A stretch of DNA of 64,000 bases from Maylandia zebra. Its lineage: Eukaryota > Chordata > Actinopteri > Cichliformes > Cichlidae. The stretch lies in assembly GCF_041146795.1 (NCBI RefSeq), contig NC_135170.1, positions 6,066,033 to 6,130,032 of the forward strand, written 5' to 3'. The notes beneath the pieces were generated by a model. The model had not been told where the DNA came from. It worked only from the letters and a program-made list of their open reading frames with translations, and made no database searches. The position numbers and the translations under genes were made by a program. Below are positions 55,261-64,000 of the stretch, one piece after another (the first letter of the stretch is position 1; every line of letters begins with the position of its first letter).

Positions 55261-56470
55261 AAGTAAAGGCAACAAAGGAAAAGACATCTCCTACTGTTTT
55301 TGTTGGGGGTTTTTTTTCATATTTGAAGAAGAAATAAAATATCATAAATCACTTAGGGGGGAAAAGGACATTTGGACAAAAATGTAGTTGTGGCAGAGGT
55401 GTCGTCTCTGGCTCAGGGGAACAGTAGGGCAGTGAGCTCAAGGGGGGAGTGCCAAGGAGGCTGGAGGGACAGGTGTCTGGGATTCCACTAGCGAGGTTTC
55501 TCCCTCTAGAGTGAAGCCTGAGACCTGGGGAAGGAGGTGTGAGTGCTGGAGACCATCTGAAAAGCTGAAGTGGGTGCCAAACCTGTCAAGAAAGCATTTT
55601 GTGCGATTTGCAATAAACACTACTCAAAGTAATACAGTGTGTCGGGTCAAACACTACAGTATCGTAGAAGACGATCTTGAAGAATGTGCTCCTATGAAGC
55701 CATCAAAAACAAACTTTTGGAACTTGGTTGAAAAGGAAAAGGACATTCTTCAGTCCACTAACTCTGTATCTAACTAGGGCTATAGGGCAGCGACTGAGGG
55801 GGCACTGAAGTGTTTGAGTACACAGAGGACCAGCCGATCACAGGTTTACCACAGAGTGCACTTATATCAGCAGCTGCAGAGGACCAGCACATCCATCTCC
55901 AAATTGTTCTTGCTGTGAGATGACAGTCATGGCACAACAACAATGTACTTTGGACAATTAACCCAAAAAGGAATAAATGAATAAACGCGTTGTTCAAACT
56001 TCAAAAACCACCTTTTGCAGCAGTTACAGTCTGGCAGCTCCTACACATTACAGCTCATGTTTTAAGGTAATCTGATGACATTTAACCACACACTTCCTGG
56101 AACATCTCCCACAAGATTGCCTTCCTGGAGCGTCCTCCCTGCCATCAGTATGTCAAACAGTTCCCACAGCAGCTCAGCAGGGTTCGTACCCAGAGACTGT
56201 TCTGGCCAATCCATTACTGTCATTATTCTGGCTTACTGCTTATTATCTTGCAATATAAAGCACCTTGAGGTGGAATTAATTTGAACTTGAACTAAAGGGT
56301 TTCTGCTTATTAATTAGCCTTTTATAATGACTTGAATTAGCAGTCAGCAGCCTCCCCACAGAGGCCACGCCACCATGGGCAGGGCTGTAGCTGTTCTCAG
56401 TGACTGTGGGTGGAGCACTCGTGGAAAACTCAGGAAACATTCAAGCATGTGAACATTCCTTTTGATGAAC
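55261..56470. other. Intergenic DNA upstream of V10
   Basis: No V exon, RNA gene or clear transposon recognised. Confidence 0.35.
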
Positions 56471-56474
56471 CCTA

Positions 56475-56914
56475 ATGAACATGAAGCTCTTCTCTCTAGC
56501 ACTTCTCCTGTTTTCCAGTAAGAAAATTGTTTTTGTTTGTTTGTTTTACTTGACTTGATCTCTACACCAAACCCTTCAATTAACCTTTTTGTTTTCTTCG
56601 TTGTCCAGGATTCTGTTGCAGTGTGAAAATATATCAACCACCTTTTACTTTGAGCCGTGAAGGAGAGAAATCGGCGACGCTGCAATGTGAACAGGACAAT
56701 GATGAATATTTATACATGTTTTGGTACAAACACACAGACTTTAGGCAAATGCAGCTGTTAACGTATTCTATTAATAAAGGTATTCAAACCACTGAAGCTC
56801 CATTTAATGAAACAAAGTACTTCATGTCACGTCCTGCGGTGCGTAATTCTAGTCTGCACATAAAGCGAGTGGAGCCTGGAGATTCAGCTGTGTATTACTG
56901 CACCTCAAGACTGC
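56475..56914 (+). CDS. TRBV: V10: T-cell receptor V gene, beta type, apparently functional
   Basis: The leader exon 56475-56517 (MNMKLFSLALLLFS plus split codon; the ATG at 56481 is an in-frame alternative) is followed by a 91-bp intron ending in TTGTCCAG and the V exon 56609-56914. The N-terminus is SVKIYQPPFTLSREGEKSA. Landmark residues are Cys41, Trp53 (MFWYKHT) and Cys112 (VYYCTSR). Cys17 and Cys18 lie at the leader junction. The frame is intact. It differs most from the other V units and probably defines its own subgroup. The last V gene in the window. Confidence 0.87.
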
Positions 56915-56953
56915 CACAGTAGCACAGACTCACTCTGTGGCTCATCAACAACC
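56915..56953 (+). other. V10 recombination signal (23-bp spacer)
   Basis: Heptamer CACAGTA at 56915-56921 (one mismatch), 23-bp spacer, nonamer TCAACAACC at 56945-56953 (two mismatches). Confidence 0.75.
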
Positions 56954-57119
56954 CCAACATCACAGCAGGTCGACGGCTGACAAGCAGCTCACTCAGTCTC
57001 CCTGCAGATGTTTGTTTTTGTCAGAACTCTTTGTGTTCAATTAGTAAAGCTTTGGCCTGACTTTAAGAATTTGTCTTTAAATTATATATTAGATTTGATT
57101 ATATTTGTATATTATTTGT

Positions 57120-57897
57120 TTGGAAGGTGCTGGGCTCGACTCAGGAAGACCTCCAAAAGTTGACCGCGGCCCTGCAGAGGGAGGCAACGAAAGTTGGATT
57201 AAGAATCAGCGCCAAAAAAACCAAGGTACTCCGAGTTGGCTATGCACGTGCCTGCATTCCTGTCATGATCAACCAACAACGTGCTGAAGAGGTGGAGAAT
57301 TTTACATATCTTGGCAGCATCATCTCGAATGACGGGGTCTCTGATCGGGATGTCGACGCCAGAGTAGGGAAGGCAGTTGGTGTCCTGCGACGTCTCCAAC
57401 CTATTTGGAACTCGACCTCCCTGAATGTTAGGGTCAAGATCAGACTACTAAACTCTATAGTCTTCCCTACTGCACTTTACGCTAGTGAAACCTGGCGCTC
57501 AACAAGTGCAATTATTCAACACCTGAATGTGCTTCAACAACGTGGCCTGCGGCGAATCCTGAGAATTTCCTACCGGGACCGAATAACAAATGAGGAGGTC
57601 CTACGAAGAGCAGGCACCCGCCCAGTAGCCGATGTTGTTGCAGAAAGGCGCTTTCGCTTTGCGGGACATATTTTACGCCTACCCCCTCATCGCCCAGCTA
57701 AGATTGCCATGACATGGCGTCCACGCACTGGCAAGCGAAAGCAAGGCCGACCAAAGACCACATGGCGTCGAACATTTATGGACGATCTGAGAACTGTCGA
57801 CATTGCCTGGGACGAAGCTGAAGCAGTCGCTGCTGACCGACATCGATGGAGATCACTAGCTGCCCGATGCGCCGCTCGGCGTTGGAGGAACTAAGTT
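57120..57897 (+). mobile_element. LINE reverse transcriptase C-terminal fragment (Nimb/RTE-like)
   Basis: An open frame of about 255 codons: DLQKLTAALQREATKVGLRI, AKKTKVLRVG, VENFTYLGSIISNDGVSDRD, RRLQPIWNSTSLNVRVKIRL, LYASETWRS, RFRFAGHILRLPPHRPAK and GRPKTTWRRTFMDDLR. It covers the RT thumb and C-terminal domain only. The YxDD box and endonuclease are missing, so it is 5'-truncated, although still open. The clade is uncertain; this type is common in aquatic animals. Confidence 0.7.
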
Positions 57898-57975
57898 CTA
57901 AGTTAATTATTTGTTTAAAAGTGTAATTTAGAAATGTAATGGTAGTATTTTTCTTAATTTTTTAAGAAAAGAATA

Positions 57976-58547
57976 TGTCAGGGCTCTGTGTGCGGGCAGG
58001 CAGAGATGAGGATCCAAATGCAGGACTCGAACACAGAATTGAAACTCAAAAACCTCAGCTTTATTGCTGGCAGGAAAACAAACATGAAGTGATGATGGAA
58101 CACTGAGACCAAGGACACACAGGCATAATCTGATGGTACGACGCGACACCGAGCATGGGAAAACACAGGGCTTATATACACAGGGTAGTAACGGGGGAAT
58201 CGGCAACAGGAGGGAGACACAGCTGGGAGAGATCAGGGCTAACGAGACAGGGGGAACAAAGCTGCACACGCTAACATCAGACAGGAACAAGAACCCTCAA
58301 AGTAAAACAGGAAACAAAACACACTTTACTAAGACACAGACTAGACAGAGACAGACTTGACACTGACCAAAGGCTACTAAATGATAATCATAATCACAAC
58401 AGTATCAGATCATAAATCATAATATAGAAAAACACCAAGATAACTGAAACACCAAGTACCAGAGAAACAAAGGAAAATCCATGATGCAAAAGTACCAAAA
58501 CATAATGAACTCAAAATACTGGGTCCAACGGACCCAGAACCGTGACA
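57976..58547 (-). repeat. 3' LTR of element B
   Basis: 572 bp. On the - strand it starts TGTCACGGTTCTGGGTCC and ends AGAGCCCTGACA. Confidence 0.9.
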
Positions 58548-58729
58548 GTACCCCCCCCTCTAAGGGCTGACTCCCGACAGCCCCAAACAAAAAAAAGCAC
58601 AACAAAGCACCAGGCCAGGGCGGGCGGAGGGGGTCCAGGATGGAGGGACAGAGCCCAAACAAAAAAACAAGGAGCACCAGAGTCCAAAAAACGCAGGAGA
58701 GCATATCAAAAACAAAACGAAACCAGAGC

Positions 58730-61375
58730 TCACCAAGAGTCCACAAAAAGTTCAGGGGGCCGACCGTGCACGCGGCAACGGCGGCGACGGGCGTACAGTT
58801 CTGGAGGCCGACCGTGCACACGGCAACGGCGGCGACGGGCGAACAGTTCCGGAGGCCGACCACTTGGAAGGCAGTGGCGGCCACTGAGCAGGTTCGGAGG
58901 GCGGCTGCGATGCCAGCGGCGGCGACAAACCCTTTCCGGAGGCCGTCCCCGAAGGCCATGATGCCACCTTAGAGGCCCGGAAAACGGCCGGCAGAGGCGA
59001 GGCGGAACGGATCGAGCTGGCTCTGACGGCGGCGTGGCAACCACAGGACCAGACGAGGCAGGACCAGACGAGGCCGGACCAGGCGTGGATGAAGACACGG
59101 AGGCCGGACCAGGCGTGGATGCGGCTGCGGAACCTGACGGCAGCGGGACGGCTGCGGAACCTGACGGCAGCGGGACGGCTGCAGGTGATGATGTAAAAGT
59201 CGCGGGGGACGATTCAGCAGGTGATGGCTGAACCAATTTCCCCGGACCATCAGCAGGTGTGAGGATGGGCTGGCTGGGTCCCCCAGGACCCTCAGCTAAC
59301 GAGGCGTGAGGCTGGACGGGCTCCTCGGGCCCTCCAGCAGACGTGGCTTGAGGCTGGACGGGCTCCTTGGGCCCTCCAGCTGACGAGGCAGAACGCTGGC
59401 TGGGTTCTCCCGAACCCCCAGCAGGCGAAACATGAGGCTGGCTGGGTTCTCCCGAACCCTCAGCAGACGAAACCTGAGGCTGGCTGGGTTCTCCCGAACC
59501 CCCAGCAGACGAAACATGAGGCTGGCTGGGTTCTCCCGAACCCCCAGCAGACGAAACCTGAGGCTGGCTGGGTTCTCCCGAACCCCCAGCTGACGAAACT
59601 TGAGGCTGGACGGGCTCCTCGGGCCCTCCAGCTGGAGTAGATGCAGGGCCAGAGGCAATAGGGACCCCTGACTGAGGGTGGAGATGAGAGGCTGATTTAG
59701 CAGAAGACAAAGCTAACGATTCCTGCACTAGTTGCGCTACTGACTGGGCCATGGACCGTAATAAAGTCTGCAAAAAGTCTGATTGAGGTAGCGACTGAGC
59801 CATGGATAACTGAACTTGAGGTGATAGTGGTGGTGGTGGAGTTGGTGACTGGGCTACAGACGGCTGCTGACCAGGTGACACGGAAAACTGAGCTGAAGGT
59901 GGCTGCTGATCGGAAAACTGAGCTGAAGGTGGCTGCTGATCGGAAAACTGAGCTGAAGGTGGCTGCTGATCGGAAAACTGAGCTGGGAACTGCCATAAAG
60001 GTTGTAGTGATGGTGGTTGTGATGGTGACTGAGCTAATCCTCCTGAGCCTTCTGAACACGACAAAAACTGCTGGAAGGGCTCACCTGAGCCTCCAGCTGA
60101 CACAGGAATGGGTGCCGGCACCAGCTGAACACCAAACCCTTCCACCCGAGGAACTGAAACGGGTGGAGGGGAACGCTGGGCCCGAGCTACCCTAGAAGCA
60201 GAAACAGGAGGAGCGAGAAGCTCAGGAATGGTCTCAAAATGCCCAATATTGCCAACTGGGTCTGGGCATATAGTCTTAGCAGAGTGGGCAACCTCAGAAA
60301 CATTCAACCGGGACACAGAACAGTCCCTGGGAAGAGCCACGGTCTTAATAGACTGTAGAGAGGTGCAACTAGAGTCCTTAAATGTCCTTGGGGAACAGAC
60401 AGCCCCTTCCTTCAGAGAGCCTGAGTTACAGCCTGCAATTTCTGTCCCTACCAACTGCCTGCGCCCTTGCTGAAAAGTACATGGTTGAAAGGCTGGCTTA
60501 GAAACATTAACCACCCCCCTTTCAGCTGACTTGAAAACAGAACTTGAAGCCTCCGGAAATTTCACAGCAGTTCGAACATTTCTCCCCCCAGATTTAAGTG
60601 GAGTAGTCTTATTCATTTTAACACTAGGTTCAGATTGGGCAGAATGAAAACCGGTTCTTAAATCCTCAGAGCAGGGGTTCACAGGGTTAACAAACACAGA
60701 CTCAACTACCTTTAAGTTAGTGGATTTAGATTCACTTGAATGGCAGGTAGTCTTCAGAATCTTAGGGGTGGATTTATTGTTTGTTATGTTCATGAGTTCA
60801 GGAGGTGCATGAGATAGACAGTCTTTGTTGCTCACCACTGCTGACTGTCCAGAGGAAGCGGAGCGACGGCTGCGTGAGCGTCGCTCACTCTGGGAAGAGG
60901 GAGATAAGCCAGACTGCGAATCCTCCTGCAGACCGGGCCGAAAGTCTTTCGGTGGGCCGGGCTGGGACGAAGAGGCGGGAAGTTTGTGTAGCTCCGAACG
61001 TGGAAGTCCCAAAAACAAAGCAAAGGATTGCAGTGGAGTAAGCCCAGTGTCTTCCACCACATAATCCTTCTTTCGTCGCTGCTTGCCCCTCCTGCAGGGC
61101 CTGAATTCTGAGAGCAGCGGTGGAGTGACGCCAGAAAACGGAGGAGCTACTGCCGTCGAGGGAGAGCGCTTGGCCCCTCGCATCCCTGACGGAACAGCTG
61201 ATGGAACGGCGGTAGCCATCGCAGTTTGGAAGCTGCGGGGCCCACCCAGAGCCAAACGAGACCCATCGAATGGTGACTCGTGCTCCCAGGCACACCTAGC
61301 CCCCTGCCTCTCCCTCTCCTTGAGGAAGGTGGAGACTGCGGGTCGCCGATACCATACGGAGTCTGCTGGATCCAT
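58730..61375 (-). CDS. Pro/Ser/Gln-rich tandem-repeat protein of LTR element B
   Basis: 881 aa from MDPADSVWYRRPAV. The N-terminal 110 residues are not low-complexity. Residues about 105-170 resemble element A (LTPLQSFALFLGLPRSEL, then QEDSQSG and RRSRSRRSASS, then AVVS). A Ser/Thr/Lys-rich middle of about 230 residues has no counterpart in A. Repeats follow: QFSDQQPPSA (10 residues, 3-4 copies), SAGGSGEPSQPQVS (14 residues, about 7 copies) and SGSAAVPLP. The C-terminus has GRPPEL(F/Y) repeats with RRRRCRVH spacers and ends inside the element. No catalytic or zinc motif seen. Function unknown; the frame is intact. Confidence 0.7.
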   Translation of the reverse strand: MDPADSVWYRRPAVSTFLKERERQGARCAWEHESPFDGSRLALGGPRSFQTAMATAVPSAVPSGMRGAKRSPSTAVAPPFSGVTPPLLSEFRPCRRGKQRRKKDYVVEDTGLTPLQSFALFLGLPRSELHKLPASSSQPGPPKDFRPGLQEDSQSGLSPSSQSERRSRSRRSASSGQSAVVSNKDCLSHAPPELMNITNNKSTPKILKTTCHSSESKSTNLKVVESVFVNPVNPCSEDLRTGFHSAQSEPSVKMNKTTPLKSGGRNVRTAVKFPEASSSVFKSAERGVVNVSKPAFQPCTFQQGRRQLVGTEIAGCNSGSLKEGAVCSPRTFKDSSCTSLQSIKTVALPRDCSVSRLNVSEVAHSAKTICPDPVGNIGHFETIPELLAPPVSASRVARAQRSPPPVSVPRVEGFGVQLVPAPIPVSAGGSGEPFQQFLSCSEGSGGLAQSPSQPPSLQPLWQFPAQFSDQQPPSAQFSDQQPPSAQFSDQQPPSAQFSVSPGQQPSVAQSPTPPPPLSPQVQLSMAQSLPQSDFLQTLLRSMAQSVAQLVQESLALSSAKSASHLHPQSGVPIASGPASTPAGGPEEPVQPQVSSAGGSGEPSQPQVSSAGGSGEPSQPHVSSAGGSGEPSQPQVSSAEGSGEPSQPHVSPAGGSGEPSQRSASSAGGPKEPVQPQATSAGGPEEPVQPHASLAEGPGGPSQPILTPADGPGKLVQPSPAESSPATFTSSPAAVPLPSGSAAVPLPSGSAAASTPGPASVSSSTPGPASSGPASSGPVVATPPSEPARSVPPRLCRPFSGPLRWHHGLRGRPPERVCRRRWHRSRPPNLLSGRHCLPSGRPPELFARRRRCRVHGRPPELYARRRRCRVHGRPPELFVDSW
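59330..59625. repeat. 42-bp tandem repeats in element B
   Basis: About seven copies of a 42-bp unit containing GGCTGGCTGGGTTCTCCCGA, encoding SAGGSGEPSQP-type units on the - strand. Confidence 0.88.
59880..59990. repeat. 30-bp tandem repeats in element B
   Basis: Three to four copies of a 30-bp unit containing AACTGAGCTGAAGGTGGCTG, encoding QFSDQQPPSA on the - strand. Confidence 0.9.
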
Positions 61376-61392
61376 TACTGGTCGCTTCGTTC

Positions 61393-61964
61393 TGTCAGGG
61401 CTCTGTGTGCGGGCAGGCAGAGATGAGGATCCAAATGCAGGACTCGAACACAGAATTGAAACTCAAAAACCTCAGCTTTATTGCTGGCAGGAAAACAAAC
61501 ATGAAGTGCTGATGGAACACTGAGACCAAGGACACACAGGCATAATCTGATGGTACGACGCGACACCGAGCATGGGAAAACACAGGGCTTATATACACAG
61601 GGTAGTAACGGGGGAATTGGCAACAGGAGGGAGACACAGCTGGGAGAGATCAGGGCTAACGAGACAGGGGGAACAAAGCTGCACACGCTAACATCAGACA
61701 GGAACAAGAACCCTCAAAGTAAAACAGGAAACAAAACACACTTTACTAAGACACAGACTAGACAGAGACAGACTTGACACTGACCAAAGGCTACTAAATG
61801 ATAATCATAATCACAACAGTATCAGATCATAAATCATAATATAGAAAAACACCAAGATAACTGAAACACCAAGTACCAGAGAAACAAAGGAAAATCCATG
61901 ATGCAAAAGTACCAAAACATAATGAACTCAAAATACTGGGTCCAACGGACCCAGAACCGTGACA
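61393..61964 (-). repeat. 5' LTR of element B
   Basis: Has a clear TATATAA box at 61595-61589 on the - strand. GTCGCGTCGT at 61564-61555 lies about 25-31 bp later and is complementary (9 of 10) to the site just past the LTR (61390-61381). Confidence 0.88.
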
Positions 61965-61969
61965 GAATA

Positions 61970-62339
61970 GAAAATAAGGCTCTTGAATTTGTTACAATTT
62001 GAAGGTAACATGATTCAGATTTCCAGTTTATCTATAATTTTTCTGTCCTGATTAAGATACATAGATTATTTCAGCATCCTGTTTGTTATGAGACTGAAAT
62101 TTTGTTTATTTATTTATGTAATTTGTAGAAAATTGTAATCCAATTTTTTTTACTGTTGTTTTAATCATTTTACTATTTTTTCTCTAAATGTACTGTTGTG
62201 AAAAGTTTTGTTCATATATTTTGTTACACATTGAAATGAATCAAGCGTTATACATTACATAAGGCCATTTTTGTGCATATTATGTTTGCATTAAAATGCC
62301 TCAAAACCCTGCTATATTTACAGCACTAAATATAAATAT
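61970..62339. other. AT-rich intergenic DNA
   Basis: Nothing recognised. Confidence 0.35.
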
Positions 62340-62344
62340 GAACC

Positions 62345-63132
62345 TGTCACGATCCTGGGTCTTATGACCCAGTGTTTTGAGTTTTAGTTCATTTTGATGT
62401 TTAAAGTATGTTTAAGCTCATTAGGTCTCCTATGTTCATTTGCTTATTAGTTCCCCCTTGTGTTTCCAACCCATGTTAAGTCTCCCCTGCTCTTCATATG
62501 TTTCATGTCTGTGTCTTACGTTGTCAAGTTCTGGTTGTCATGTCTGCGTCTCATTATGTTACCTATTTTATTTTGAAGAGATCTTGTGTTTTTATATTAT
62601 GGTTTATGTTTTGAGTCCTTTGTACTGTTTCTTGTTTCCCTAGGTCTCAGTTATGGTTATCATAGGTTTAGTTCTTTGGCTTTGTAATATGGCTTCCCTG
62701 TGTTCCATGTTGTGTCTACTGTGACGTTCTTGTGCCATGTTTCAGGTTCCTATGTTCTGTCTCCCCAGTTGCTGTTAAGTTTGCATGTCTAGAGTTCAGT
62801 CAGTGTGTTTCCTGTTTTACTTTGAAGGTCCGTGTCTCATGTCAGTATTTCTAGTTTTGCTTCCCTTGTCTCGTCCGGCCTGATTACTCCCAGCTGTGCT
62901 CTCCTTCTGTGTCTTGTTCCCTCCTTATCCCTCTGTGTATTTGAGCCCTGTGTTTCTCTTTGTCAGTGTCGTAGTCTCCCTCATGGCTGTGTTTCCATGT
63001 GTGTTAGTCATCCATGTCCCAGTTTAGTTTTCCACGCCATTCTGCAATAAAGCAGCTTTTTGAGTTTAATTTCGTTGTCGTGAGTTTTGCGTTTGGGTCC
63101 TTCTCCTGCCTGTACACAGCCGAACCATGACA
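62345..63132 (+). mobile_element. Solo LTR of the hairpin-edged family, copy B
   Basis: A 788-bp LTR, TGTCACGA...AACCATGACA, flanked by GAACC (62340-62344 and 63133-63137). The 5' edge has the hairpin CTGGGTCTTATGACCCAG. A poly(A) signal CAATAAAGCAGC lies near 63046, matching the CAATAAAGCTGC of elements A and B. No internal region is left. Confidence 0.87.
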
Positions 63133-63339
63133 GAACCTGAAACAGTCACAGACAAAAATCCAAGGCAGACCTGCAGGTAGTCACATGACAAAACACATTC
63201 AGTGATATCAAAAGTCATAAAAGGCGCTGCACAAACACGAAACTGAAAGTAAAAATCAAGCACAAGTTTAAAAAAATAAAAAATAACAGCAGCACAAAGA
63301 CAAAATAACAGGAGGGAGGCCTAACAAAGACTGGTGACC

Positions 63340-64000
63340 AGTGTTGGGCAAGTTACTTTAAAAAAGTAATTCGTTACTGATTACCTCTCCAAGAGAATAT
63401 GTTACTTTTCTGATTACTTGTTTTCAAAAGTAATTACTTACCTTATTACTTAGTTACTTTTTAAAAACATGATACGCAACCTGAATATGTAATAAAACAA
63501 CAGACCTTTCAGCCCAAATCTATTTTTTTCCTGCATAATCCATATAAAATTGAATCAAATGAAAACATCTTTTTTAAAATTGTTTTATGAGTTTTAATCT
63601 TTTAATTTTATGCACATTGCATTAAACAAAAATTTAATTATATGCAGCTGTCTTTGACTTGCAGAAATTATTTAACATTTAAACCTATTTTCTGCATATT
63701 TCAGCATATAAAATAAGATAATGTTTTTGTGTTTACACTCCCTCTTTCAAATAGATGCAAGTAAAACACAGCAGAAAATAAATAAAATCAAAGACTCAGC
63801 AGCTCTGAGTCCTGTCGCTCTTAAATCTAATTTTCACCTAGCAGGAGCGGGGCGGATGGAGGTTTGCCGGTGCAGCAGCGGTCATCACAGCGGGGGTTTC
63901 TCTGTGAATTTCACATTCCCGTGGTAGCGTGCTTGGTGCGTACTCAGATTTGAAGTTTAATTTTTCAAGAAAGAAGTTTTCTTCCCACTCAGAGTAACAG
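63340..64000. mobile_element. hAT-like MITE, copy 2, cut by the window edge
   Basis: Starts CAGTGTTGGGCAAGTTACTT and shares its body with 26650-27600 (AACCTGAATA...GTAATAAA region and AATAGATGCAAGTAAAACAC). The left terminus missing from copy 1 is present here. The right end lies outside the window. Confidence 0.65.

Larger units (their letters stand above)
57976..61964 (-). mobile_element. Non-autonomous LTR retrotransposon B with a Pro-rich repeat ORF
   Basis: A 3989-bp element flanked by GAATA (57971-57975 and 61965-61969). Two 572-bp LTRs (57976-58547 and 61393-61964) differ at two positions seen by reading (near 58090 and 58200). On the - strand it has a 17-nt leader, an ATG at 61375, one 881-codon frame, and a polypurine tract (GAGGGGGGGGTAC) before the 3' LTR. 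No enzyme domains. Relative of element A: shared basic RRSR patch, SAGGSGEP and GRPPEL repeats, and a hairpin at the LTR edge. Confidence 0.9.

Overview
The window looks like chromosomal DNA of a spiny-rayed teleost, possibly a cichlid. It carries part of an antigen-receptor V-gene cluster, most likely T-cell receptor beta (TRBV), heavily invaded by transposons. Ten V units are visible, all on the + strand. Nine have a short leader exon, a small intron (about 80-115 bp; 1.1 kb in one) and a V exon, followed directly by a heptamer/nonamer recombination signal. The tenth, at 53.4 kb, is a clear pseudogene that keeps its signal. No D, J or C segment was seen, so this is the V side of the locus. 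The beta assignment rests on N-terminal HQTP/TQTP-like motifs, WYKQ/WYQQ and the YFCAAS/CAVS ends; it is inferred from sequence resemblance.

Layout. 1-1.1 kb: non-coding, possibly the 3' end of an upstream gene. 2.2-3.0 kb: Tc1/mariner debris. 3.4 kb: V1. 4.25-16.9 kb: one old L2-type LINE (- strand) split by a solo LTR, a 5.9-kb Ty3/gypsy chromovirus with visually identical LTRs, and a LINE that has lost its RT core. 17.4 and 19.6 kb: V2 and V3, near-identical neighbours. 21.3-24.6 kb: a second L2 copy (+ strand) split by a solo LTR and a hAT element. 25.1, 27.9, 30.0 and 30.6-32.1 kb: V4-V7. 33.36-53.34 kb: a single 20-kb nested insertion, bounded by a 17-bp target duplication, with at least eight layered elements. 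53.4, 54.0 and 56.5 kb: V8 (pseudogene), V9 and V10. 57.1-64.0 kb: a LINE fragment, a 4-kb non-autonomous LTR element, a solo LTR and a hAT-like MITE cut by the window edge.

The V genes are read as germline cassettes for V(D)J recombination. The 3' recombination signals have 22-23 bp spacers, except V6 (about 20 bp).

The most notable non-V finding is a family relation among three LTR elements. The chromovirus (7629-13559) and two non-autonomous elements (35753-39097 and 57976-61964) each have only a 17-18 nt leader between LTR and start codon. Each has a 10-nt site 2 nt past the LTR that is complementary, within the same element, to the predicted mRNA 5' end about 25-30 bp after a TATA-like box. 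The three sequences differ but the complementarity is kept. That is the signature of self-primed reverse transcription known from the Tf1/sushi group. The non-autonomous members replace gag-pol with one long Pro/Ser/Ala-rich repeat protein, and their LTRs (with two solo LTRs) share a covarying hairpin at the 5' edge.
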